Source: Combretum micranthum
Taxonomy: Eukaryota > Streptophyta > Magnoliopsida > Myrtales > Combretaceae
Reading direction: 5' to 3'
Assembly (NCBI GenBank): GCA_024138025.1
Contig: JAMXBD010000209.1
Span: forward strand, 992,001-1,056,000
DNA length: 64,000 nucleotides
The notes beneath the pieces were generated by a model. The model did no database searches and was not told where the DNA came from. It saw nothing but the letters and a program-made list of their open reading frames with translations. The position numbers and the translations under genes are program-made. Of this stretch, positions 13,429-24,429 are shown piece by piece (position 1 is the stretch's first letter; each line of letters begins with the position of its first letter).

Positions 13429-13850
13429 ATTACTATTAACAACTTATATTCTAATTTTAGGAGAATTTTATATTTGTTTTAGATAACTGATTTAGGATTT
13501 CCAGTTAATTTACTTGATTTTGAGAATATATAGTTAACCTTTTAATAGATTTGAAAATGTGATTTCTTTATTTTAGTCAACATACTAACAAATATAGTTT
13601 AAGGGGAGGTCCTTATTATAATCTATCATTTCATCAATACAAACACATTCAAAGCATATTTAAAGTCTATTCCCAACTTTTAAAAGATTTAGGGATAAGT
13701 CCTCATGTTTGTCTAATTCATTCGTGCTCAATTTACTTTTAGCCATATTTAGATTAATTTCATTCACAAACAATCATCAACATACACTCATAAACATATC
13801 ACAACTAAAAGTCTAAAACACATAACAAACATACACATATATCACACAAA

Positions 13851-13857
13851 ACATACA

Positions 13858-13887
<30 letters not shown>
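13851..13887. repeat. (CATA)n microsatellite
   Basis: About nine uninterrupted ACAT units lie in the interior of the old element. Confidence 0.9.
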
Positions 13888-13890
<3 letters not shown>

Positions 13891-14350
13891 CCCCTAATAA
13901 AACACATAAATACAACACACAAATTACATAGTTATTCTAATTAAGTCAAACGTTCGATCAACTACAATATGCAACTCTCACACAACACATAACCAATATG
14001 CATACATATCACATAACAATATATATCACTAAGTGAAATATAATCTAAAACATATATCATACAAAAGTTATACAATCACATAACATAGCATACACAACAA
14101 ATAATGCATTATTCTGTTTAATTCCATTTCAAAAAACAATAAAATAAATTTAAGTCAAGTTGGTTAATTTAGTGTGATCAATTAATTTTATTAGCTGTAA
14201 ACTAATGGTTTATCAAATAATACAAAACAATAAGTACACATAAGTTGAATACCAATGTTTTCCATGCACTCAACCCACCGATTCTAAAACGCAACCTAAT
14301 TCATTATGCAAGTGCAAATGTTTGAGATAAACATATGCTTTGATACCATT

Positions 14351-17300
14351 TCGAATGATTCGACATGTCCTATAGCCACATATAATACCCTAAAGCATTA
14401 CATGCTTAGGCTTTCCTAAAGGATTTGTTTATCGTGAACATTTGCTAGCGGGTTTTAGATTCTGGAAATAATTGAATTTAATAGCGGTAAAAACAAACTT
14501 TTATAAAAGAAAGCCATGACATCAAGAATCATTTATACATTTCATGATGATAAACAAAGCTTTGAGAGCTTATTACAAAACATATGGACTTTTCAACTAA
14601 GCTTTTAAATAAAATATAGACTCTAAAAGATAAATCCGATTCTAAAACAAAATAAAATAAAACACAAATAATCCAACAGCGCTACTTCACTTCACTCCTC
14701 CAAAACCTCCAAAATTGCCCATGCTCGTGTCAAACATCATTATCATCCAAACCATCATCATCATCATCACATCAAGTCATCACCTGAAGTCTAGAACGAT
14801 AGTAACACAAGTATACACAAAATGACATATGAGCTTAATTAAATGCAATGCATCAATCAATATTTTATATTTTTAATTTAAAGTGCAATAAATTAACATT
14901 AGAGCATTCACTCTAAATCAAGCCTCTGGGAATATGGGGGTCTTGAGCAACAGTAGCTGCTCAAGGGGTTGATATAAACAGCCAAAATATCTATATCTTA
15001 TATATTTAACCGACACAGCCGTTACTCATATCTACTTATCTCAATTTATAATATAATATGTCTCAATCGGTCCCATAAACGTGAGTAATACTATATTACT
15101 TCTCTTCGAGCCCAAGTAGACGTTATTCCGATATCATTTACCCTATCGGCTATCCACTAAGCCACTTATGAATCGTCATTGCATCATGACATACTATTGC
15201 ATCATGGTGGAGGGTGGCTTAAGTGCTTAACTACCGTGCTCGGCTTCGGAGAAGGTTGTTGCTCCTTGGACTGGATTATATGATACAAGAACAATCAACA
15301 TTCATTCATTATTAAGCCGTCTTTAAGTTCTTAACTCATTTTAATATGTCTATCTTAGCACACAACAAGTATATCACTGCATACCTTTCATGACGTCTAC
15401 AATCCAAAAAAAATAAGAGGATGGGTCAGTTATCTATTCATTTGTTAAAAAATATAAATTCATACAAGAAATGAAATTATTTATTAATTTACATCAAACT
15501 CCATTTTAAACATCCATTTCATGTTTTTATTTGATCAGACATGAGGTAGGAACCTCGCCATGGTTGCGAAGATCGCCCTACTAAGATATAAACAGTTCTC
15601 TGTGGTTTGTCAAATCATTTTAATTAACCTAGTTTTGGTCTATTATATTTTAGAAACAACTTATTCCTTATATTGTTTATTGATTTAACCTAACATATAG
15701 CATTTATATTATTTCAGCTAATTCCATGTTAAGTCTATATTAATTAGTCTTAGGCAAGTTGATTATATTTAATCAATCTAATTCATTTTAGCTTACTAAA
15801 GTTTATTAAGTCAAAATTGATATTAGATCTATTAACTAATCCATTTTTATATCTAAGATTCATATAGCTTAAGTCTATTATTTTACTCTACATTTCAAGT
15901 TACATTTGTATAATCATAATTTAACTTAACTAAGTTGATTAAACTTAATATGTGTAATTTATTTTAACTCATTGAGGTTAATTAAGCCATGTTGAGCTTA
16001 AGATTATTTATTAAGTTCATTTTATACTTAGGAACTATGTTAACTCAAATTAATTACTAAACCTAGTAATTCATTCTTTAAATTAACTTAACCTTATTCA
16101 TTCTTAATTATACCAAGACTAACTTATCATATCTATTATTCACTATTCACTTATTTCATTTTATTTTTATTTATTTATTTTATTTTATTCGGATTTTTTT
16201 TATGAAGAACACAGGCAGAAAACACTAGTCGTGTTTCACCCCACGCACATGCATATGAAGAAGCACGACCACTACATCAAGCTGTATTCCCACCATGTTT
16301 CATTAAATGTTTTAAGTGCTTGAAGATCAGAGATAAGCATGATGAGATACATATAACTATGTTTCACTTGACAAATCATACATGCAAGAAACATAAAGAA
16401 ACACAGTGGGATAGGACATGCCATGTTCTAGTCATGTTGTTCTGGGAATGCATATGTAAAAAGAAACGGAGAGAAACATGATTGGATAGGGTGGTCGTAT
16501 TCTAGCTGTGTTTTTCTCTGATGAATAAAAATGAAAAGCATGTTGAACATGGTATCCCATGTTACCTTCGTGCTCATATTCGAAACAAAACATGTTCATT
16601 TTAACTTATTTTATCCACATGTCTTACATCTTTCTTCAACAAAAACACCTTAAAATCCATTTATACTTCTATAACTATGACCTACAACACTTATACACCC
16701 ATTTCTATATTATATTTCATTAAAATCCTAGTTCTAACATGTTTGATCATATAACTAAGTTTCAACATATATGTTCATATACCCTTACTTTATCAACTTT
16801 AACAAAACCCTACATACATCTAACTTTAATACATCATATACATGTATGAACAACAAATAAAACAAGAAAATAACTTAACTTACACGTTTAGCCATTTATA
16901 AACTACTTGTTCTTCTTTCCTTATTGTTGAAATTACTTTAAGTTTGTTTTTCATTTCTTATCTCACTTTCTAACTTTAATTTCTCCTAAGATTTCCTTGA
17001 ACTTAAGATTTGAGATGATGAATTGAGAGAAAAACAAGAGGAAAAAGAAGAGAAAACGGCAACCGAAAATAAGGACAAAAGGAAAGGGAAAAGAAAAAAC
17101 AAAAAGAGAAGGAAACTTCCGAAGTAAAAAAAAAAATGATTTTTTTAAGTAAGGGTATTTGATTTAAACTTTTTTTATACTTATATTAACTATTAAAACT
17201 AATTAGAAAATAATTTAAAAATTTATTTAATAGAAATTTATAGTTTGAATAAAATATCCAATCTAGGTTTTAATTTATGAAAATTTGATATTTAATTTGG

Positions 17301-17512
17301 GTTTGGGCTTAAAATTAATATTTTTGAACACATGGTTGAATTAAAAAATTTATAGGGGTTTAAGGAAATGAAAGTTAGCTAAATTCAAGGATTTAGAAAT
17401 TTGCAAAACATTTAAAATATTTATTTTAAAATTTAGGAAATTGAATTTGAAGTAAAAGAAGTTTAAATGAAAAACTAGGTGTGAATTGGATAGATTGATT
17501 TATAATGAAAAG
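14351..17512 (-). repeat. Right LTR of the old element, outer part missing beyond the Tat insertion
   Basis: It aligns with the start of the family LTR (CGACATG at 14361, the 'GCATCATGAC' cluster near 15180, the pyrimidine-rich 'TCTTCTTTCC' stretch near 16910). It breaks at 17512, where AAAAG and the Tat LTR begin. The remaining ~145 bases resume at 34072. Overall length without the insertion is about 3.3 kb. Confidence 0.75.
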
Positions 17513-18171
17513 TGTTGACAGTAAAATATAGTCTTAGGCCTACTCGGTCTACTAAGGCTACAGGAACCCTTACCCTCAACAGCCCAAGGGAGTAACGGCT
17601 CAGTCCACCTTAATTCTAGAGCTTTCGAAAAGTGTAACACTTCAACTACACGAGGAGATAGAGGACTTGGTCTTGGGTCCACACCTTGGGATACCTCACC
17701 AAGCTTACCAGGTTGTTGGGTCGACCAACTCATCCTCGATCCAGTCCGACCTCATTTCCCCATCTTCCTCCAATACGCTACGTCCTAGTCACATCTCGTG
17801 ACCGAGGAGAGCATCAACAGTTCAATCACATCCCACGACGTCAAGTCCTCCAATTCGGGTACCACCTCGTACCTAGTACAAGGCCTTATACTAAATATCC
17901 TGGTATTATCCTAAAACCCTATAAATACCCCCTGCCTTCTTGGTAAAGGGATATGAACATAGAAGGAAAAGAAACAAGGATAAAAAGAAAACATAATGTG
18001 CAGACAGAAAAACAACTTATCTAACATTCTGTTTGCTCCAACCTTTCCATCAGCCACAAATTGACTCAGGCCTCGGAGTGGTTGCACCGGGCAACCCTCG
18101 GCGCCCTTTTAACCTATATTTTGGTGTTTGTAAGAGCTCTCTCTCTCGGCCCAGATTTAGCTTGTGCAACA
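17513..18171 (+). repeat. 5' LTR of the Tat-type element
   Basis: 659 bp, TG..CA bounded, aligning along its length with 33413-34066. A CTATAAATA box at 17919-17927 is the likely core promoter; its counterpart is at 33817-33825. Confidence 0.9.
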
Positions 18172-18195
18172 TTTTTGCATCATTCGTAGGAAAGG
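18172..18195 (+). promoter_or_regulatory. Decayed primer binding site of the Tat-type element
   Basis: Immediately after the LTR the text TTTTTGCATCATTCGTAGG looks like the usual Tat/Athila-type site (TGGCGCCGTNTGTGGG) after several C-to-T and G-to-A changes, as expected from methylated-cytosine decay. The identification rests on position and pattern. Confidence 0.5.
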
Positions 18196-18271
18196 AACCA
18201 CTAAAAAGCCCTTCTGTTTCCTCTTTTCGAAATACCCTTCTAAAACTTGACCCACAAGACCACTTCATACA

Positions 18272-19760
18272 ATGCTTAGGCTACAACGAAGCAGGAATCA
18301 AGGTAATTTTGCTCCTTTGCCACTTATATCTCATCCTCTTGATGGCAAGGCTTCTGAAATGCCTTATCGTGGTTCGTCCATCGCCTCGGATGCCAGCTAC
18401 ATAAATGAGGATTGGATTCTGGAGTTAAAACACTTATGCAGACATTTAGTACACTGGAACATAGAGAATGAACGATCGAACACCCTCTTGCAAGCCAGAG
18501 TAATGGAGTTAGAAGGACTGAAAGATTTGCATTTGGAAGAGCACATTTCTAAAGCATAGGATCATTTCCTCAGTCCGATCACCACTCAGATGTGGGGAGG
18601 AGCTGCCCGGACGCGATCGAGAGAATACAATAGGCTCTCCTCAACCCAAAGCCTCAACTAAAGAGCGATCTTACGTCTCCGAACCATCCCAAAGCGCTCA
18701 TTGAAGGGCTCGCGCCTTGCGTAGCCCAACAAGAGCACCTGACAATGCATTTCAAGCACACTCTACCTCACAGCAGTCTGCTCAAGCCATTGCCTAACGC
18801 CATATTCACGATTATCAACCTAGGAGAGAAAAAATGGTGGATCTCCGCCTAGGTCGGAGCCATGAAAGAGACACTCACACTCCTGTTCCAAAAGACACAC
18901 AGCTCGGTTCCAACAGGGAACGCGTTCTAGAGGAAATACGTGACATGATGAAGAGACTATCTACCATCAAAGAAGGCTTCGAGGGTGAGCCCGCCGCTAA
19001 AGCACCACCGAACAAGACACCTTTCGTGCTCGAAGTCTAGTCCGAAGTGCTCCCTATAGGAGCGAGGTCCCTATTCTGAAGTCATATGATGGGACGACGG
19101 ACTCAAAAGATCACATTGCCCAATTCTAGTCCACTATGGTGATACACAACTTTTTAGACGCCATATGGTATAAGACTTTTCCTATCATCTTTCAAGAAGT
19201 GGTAGGATCTAGTTCAACAAGCTCAAACCACACATAGTGAGTTCGTTTTCTCAACTCACTAACCTCTTTATCGCACACTTTATGGCGAGCAAACCGTCAG
19301 AAAAGAATGCCTCCTACCTATAAATGATGTGACAAAGGGCTGGCAAACCCTTGCAGGACTACTTGGTAAGTTCAACAAAGCCTGCTTGGAAATCTTGAAC
19401 CTTAACCAAGGTGTAGCTTTAGAAGCCATCAAACAAGGATTCCTTACTGAAAGCCTGTTCTTCGATTCCCTCTCCAAATGTTAACTTACCACACTCGAGT
19501 AGGTGAGTGAGAAAGCTTAGAAGTATATCCAATGAGAAGACACAAGGAATGCCTGGAGAGAGCCCAAGAATAGCTTGAGTCAAGCCCAAATGACTGATAA
19601 TATCTCTTGGGAAAAAAATCGACCAAAGGATCATTGTGACTTTAATCGGGTCGACAAAAATTGAAGACCCAAAGATGGTGAGAAGAGGAGACTCTTCCCA
19701 ATGTATGACTAAATTTACTCCCCTTAAACTACTTGCACACAACGTATTTATTGAGATAAG
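18272..19760 (+). pseudogene. gag remnant of the Tat-type element
   Basis: Capsid precursor remains are spread over shifted frames. Around 18270-18560 is a charged N-terminal part (ELKHLCRHLVHWNIENERS). At 18834-19040 follows SNRERVLEEIRDMMKRLS then NKTPFVLEV, the linker typical of this lineage. From 19075 to 19700 come pieces resembling 'YDGTTDPKDHL', 'FNKLKPH', 'MASKPSEKNASYL', and 'FNKACLEILNLNQGVALEAI' (19370-19430). Stops interrupt every frame, so no product is expected. Known family role: packaging of element RNA into cytoplasmic particles. Confidence 0.75.
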
Positions 19761-20129
19761 GAATTGAGGCCTCTTATCACCACAACCTCCGATGAGATTG
19801 AGTCCTCGACGATAAGACTCTATGTAATACTATAAGTATCACTGCAACAATGGGCATGATACGAGCAATTATTAGTAGCCCAAAAGTTCCATAGAAAACG
19901 CCATAAGGCAACGGTGGTTAAAGTAGTATGTAGACCACAACCTAAAGCTGGAGCCCCCGACACAAAAAAGAAAGATCAAGGAGCTCGAAAAGATGTCAAC
20001 CACCCAAGACCATCCAAATCACCCTCGTCTTCGCCGGTTATGTCACGGTGAGAGTAAGACCATTATAGGTGGACCTATTACCTCGACGAGAGCCAAATTA
20101 CTGCCTAGCACGTCTCGACTCATAGTGAA

Positions 20130-20480
20130 TGTAGAACCAAAGAAGCTAAAGGTTAACTCCACCATTTCATTCTTTGATAAATATTACAAGGAAATCCAAA
20201 CCCCTCGCCAGGATGCTTTAGTTATTGCTGCTCGCATATCAGGATAGAAGGTCAAAAGGGTGCTAATTGACACGGGAAGCGGCATGGACATACTCTTCAA
20301 TAAGGCCTACGAACAGATGAAACACGAGTTAAAGCCAAAACTAAGGCCATATGACCATGATCTACAGCTTCAACAACCGACTTGTCAAGCTTTGAAGCAT
20401 CATTACCTTGCCTCTTAAGCTTGGAGAAGAACCGTGCAGCGCCAAGCATCTAATAGATTTCCTTTTGGTTAACTGTTAGT
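20130..20480 (+). pseudogene. Aspartic protease remnant of the Tat-type element
   Basis: The open stretch ends in a catalytic-type loop, VLIDTGSGMDILFNKAYEQM, with Asp-Thr-Gly at 20269-20277 intact. A TAG lies just upstream (20245-20247), and the downstream frame breaks repeatedly. In live elements this domain processes the gag-pol polyprotein. Confidence 0.7.
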
Positions 20481-20899
20481 CTCCCTACAACACCATATTA
20501 GGAAGAGGCGGTCAATCGATATTAGCCATGATTGTTTCCCAGCCCTATTTTAAAGCTAAATTCCCCACCCCAGCGGGAATAGGTGTATGCCAAGGAGATC
20601 GAGAGCAATTTTGATAGCAATATATCAGAGCTTTAAAAGGAGATTGCATATGCACAATTGAAGCAAAACCTAGGCATGACCTCAAACAACACAGTAAATC
20701 GGTTGAGCTCGGGGAAGAAATTGCCCTCAACGACACTCCCAACTACATCATGAAAGTCAGGGTAACCCTCTACCCTGAGATGAAAGAAGATTGAATCGCC
20801 TTTTTGAAGGCAAATAGGATGTCTTTGCTAGGTCATCGACTGACATGACAGGCATAAGCCCTAGTGTGATTACACATCAACTCAACATTAACAAGACTC

Positions 20900-21663
20900 A
20901 AAGGCCAGTTCGATAGAAAATCCGACACTTCGCACTAGAAAGGCAAGCAGCCGTAGACGAAGAAGTCTAAAAGTTACTCCAAGTTGGGGTCATTAAGGAG
21001 GAGAAATACCCCACTTGCCTAGCCAACATAGTACTGGTTAAGAAATCCAACGGAAAATGGTGAAGGCGTGTAGATTACACCGACCTTAACAAAGCATGTC
21101 CGAAGGATTGCTTCCTCTTGTTGCGGATTGACTGACTTGTTGATAATACATCGGGACACAAGTTGTTGAGCTTCATGGACACCTTCTTTAGTTATAACCA
21201 CGTTAAAATGAAGGATTCAGATGAGGTTTACACCTCGTTTGTTACATCATTTTGCACATGTTGTGATAAGATGATGCCCTTTGGATTGAAGAACGTCGGT
21301 GGTCACAAAGGTGTTCAAACCTCAAATAGGTCAAAACACGGAATTCTATGTCAATGACATGATTGTAAAGAGCAGACAAGCCAAGGATCACCTACACGAC
21401 CTCCAGGAAACTTTCGACCAACTCCACTTCTACAACTTGAAGCTAAATCCTCAAAAGAACACGTTTTGGGCCTTAGCAGGAAAGTTTTTGGGATACGTGG
21501 TATCTCAAGAGGCATCGAAGCGAATCTTGACAAAATTAAGGCCATAGTGGCATTAAGCCCTCCCAAGTCGATAAAAGAGTTGCAACAGCTCGCAGGCAGA
21601 ATAACCGCACTGAGTAGGTTTCTCCCTAAAAGTGTGACCTACTCAGACCTTTCCCACCATCTA
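20900..21663 (+). pseudogene. Reverse transcriptase remnant of the Tat-type element
   Basis: Family motifs occur in order across frames: FALERQAAVDEEV, VLVKKSNGKW followed by a stop, RVDYTDLNKACPKD, FMDTFFSYNHVKM, then MPFGLKNVG. A short deletion precedes TKVFKPQIGQNTEFYVNDMIVKS. The catalytic loop at 21347-21361 has Asn in place of the first Asp of the usual YxDD pair. The thumb-like part (LHFYNLKLNPQKN, FLGYVVS) and the start of the connection (KSIKELQQLAGRITALSRFL) follow. The sequence then jumps to integrase near 21663, so RNase H is missing. Confidence 0.8.
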
Positions 21664-22426
21664 TAGGATAAAGAAAATTTATCATAGTAAGATGTAATTA
21701 CTTCACCAAATGGGTAGAAGTCGAAGCAGTAGCAAAGGTTACGAACACAAATGTCTAACGCTTTATCTACACCAATACCATTGTCAGATTTGGAGTCCCG
21801 CACTCCATAGTCATAGATAATGAAAGACAATTCAGTTATAGGAAAATCAAGGATTTTAGCGTCGAGTATGGCATTATGCCCTGCTACACCTCTTTCGCAC
21901 ACCTACGTGCCAACGGTTAGGTCGAGGCAATCAATAAAACCATGATGGATAGATGAGCTGCCTAGTATTTTGTGAGGATACCACATCACCCAACGCACAC
22001 CCACTGACGAGACTTCCTTTCATCTAGCCTTCTGTTCTAAGGCCGTTTTGCCCATCGAGATAAAATTACATAATATTCGAGTAGCCTCATATGACGAATT
22101 GGTCAATGAGGTCAGCCTCCAAGCTAAACTCGACACAATCGAGGAAACTCGGATACAGAGAGCGAGCGAATTGTTGCATATCAACAGAGAGTAGCGCGAT
22201 ATTATGGCAAGAACGTCCGACATAAAGTTTTTCTCCCCAGAGACCTCATTTGTAGAAAATTTGAAGCAATTGGTTCACAAGAAGCCTGTAGAAAACTTGT
22301 CCTGAACTGAAAATATCTAGTAAGGGTCAAAGAAGTCTTAGGGAATGGAGCCTATAAGCTTGAAACATTAGACGACGAGCTCATCCTAAACCTGGAACAT
22401 CAACAATTTGAGAAAGTTCTTTGAGT
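21664..22426 (+). pseudogene. Integrase remnant of the Tat-type element
   Basis: YFTKWVEVEAVAKVTNTNV, then a stop and FIYTNTIVRFGVPHSIVIDN (21700-21820) are the core domain around the first two acidic residues. The peptide continues to 'GIMPCYTSFAH' and 'VEAINKTM' with the third acidic position. The C-terminal part survives as VRVKEVLGNGAYKLETLDDE ending with TGA near 22425. The zinc-binding N-terminus was lost together with RNase H. Multiple stops rule out function. Confidence 0.75.
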
Positions 22427-22544
22427 AGACAGCAACCAACATATGTGTAAAATGTAAAAAGAAAAGCATTTACAAATGAAATCAAGATTTTCCACAATGA
22501 TCGTGTTATGATATTCAAAAGAGGTTCATGAAACTCAAACGACC

Positions 22545-22870
22545 TTAAGAGCTCAGGTAACTCCCTTTAATGGGTAACTCCTTTCATGAGTTCGGGTAAC
22601 TCCCCTAAAAGAGCTTGGGTAACTCCATCTAATGGGTAACTCCCTTTAGTGGATAACTCCCTTAAAAGAGCTGGGGTAACTCCCCTTGTGAGCTCGGGTA
22701 ACTCCCTCTAAAGCGTAACTCCCCTCATGAGCTTAAGTAACTCCTTCTTACGGGTAACTTCCTTAAAAAGCTTAAATAACTCCCTCTTACGAGTAACTCC
22801 TCTAAAGAGCTCGAGAATTTTCATCTTATGAATAACTACCCTCATGGGATCAAGCAAATATACATCAAAA
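22545..22870 (+). repeat. Tandem 'GGGTAACTCCC' repeat block in the Tat-type element
   Basis: About fifteen degenerate units of 18-22 bases alternate between 'GAGCTCGGGTAACTCCCC' and 'AATGGGTAACTCCCTT', giving a higher-order period near 40. The block lies just 3' of the integrase remnant, where Tat elements often carry non-coding tandem repeats. Confidence 0.85.
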
Positions 22871-24400
22871 TGGGAAGATAAAAGAAAACGACAAAAATGA
22901 AAGTATAATCAAACACATAAGAAGTCAAGGTTGTAGGTAATTACTCATTGATTTCATTAAACTAAACTATTACAATAGTTTTGACTGACATCATAGCCAA
23001 GATAGTTTTTTTTTTAGCCAGTATAATAAAGTATTTACATAAACATGAGCTTCTTTGAGCTAAACTCAACCACGACTTCAATGGTCCCGATCAGGATCTG
23101 AACCTTAAATAAGAAAAATTCTCCTAGAATCGTCCGACCATAGCTTGACTTGGGCTTATCAATAAGAGAAGTCGTCCTGTGGGTCCGGGTCGATCATGAC
23201 TTCACTTTCGTGTCCATCGACTTGAGCTTGTCCATTAAATAACGATGGTGAATCTCAGCTAGACCAAAGCTCGACACTACTAGGATAACAGAGACTGAAG
23301 AACCACCTCCCCAATAAGCACTTGACTAATATGACAACACGAAGATGGGCTTAAAGAGGAGATCATCACCCCTCATCTCCAACAACCTCCATCTCCCATC
23401 AAGGATGCCACACAAGATTGGTTGGAATTGAGGAAAACAAGTCAGATAGTCTCTTAACGACGACTTTGTCCCGAGTCGCTTGATAAGGGTGGGCCCTTGT
23501 TCATGCGCAAGGCGCTATCGCAGTCACCACGACCGACCCTAAGAGTGCATGCTAGCAACAATTTGGTTCGAAGGACCACAGAAGAGAAGCACAACCCTAG
23601 ACCAAACATCCAAGGCTGAAAAGGGAAGTAAGTACTAGGCAACATGCCCAACCTACTACACAACCTCGATGACTGATCTGGATAAATAAGGACCACAAGA
23701 CTCCCAACCTATCTAAACAGGGACAACAAGACTCCCTTGACACTTCAACTAATGATGCCCTAACAGGCTCGACCTCTCGAGCCATTGAAGCACAGTATAG
23801 CTAGCACCTATAATTACTCATGACCTCACCAAGTGTATGATTAATATGAATGTGATGATGAAGGTGTATGCAAACAAGAACGTTGCTCTGTGGAAGAAAT
23901 TCACATAAAATGGTATTTTATAGAGCCAAAAAGCTCTCATGAATGTCACATTCAATTCCACCAAACATTGAAGATCTCGAGCATGGCTCTACCCAACCAT
24001 TCGATCGTGCCTAGGGAATTCATGAGCACCCCTTAGTAAGACACCATCATCCACTCGAGAAAGTTGTACCTGCAGACTTACGGCTAGTTTTGGGAAAACG
24101 CAACAAAACCTAAGCGAAAATCCAATAGAAAATGAGGTCAGAACAACCTATCAGGCACAATAAGACAAAATAGAGAGATTCAAATTATTAAGTAAAGATC
24201 GGGTCGGAGAAAAGTAAAATCCGTTCATAAGGGGCGAGTACATCACCTCGGGTTACATTAATATTAAAAAAAAAAAAAAAAAACTCTCTCGATTACACTA
24301 CAACAAGCCTAGAAACAAAGCCTACAGCTAGAAGATCTAGGTCATTCACCACAAGCTCCAAAAATCTCGTCGCTTGTCACGAGCTGAGGGATGGCGCTAA
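22871..24400. other. Non-coding 3' region of the Tat-type element
   Basis: Sequence between pol and the antisense ORF. Nothing coding is supported. Short frames on the - strand (23454-23785) are chance products. A run of about 18 A residues lies at 24266-24283. Confidence 0.5.
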
Positions 24401-24429
24401 TACCACCTAGTCCCTCAACAGGACCAACT

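Noticed and set aside
22545..22870. CRISPR-like regularly spaced repeat
   Set aside because: The repeats are degenerate, have no unique spacers and belong to the non-coding part of a plant retrotransposon.
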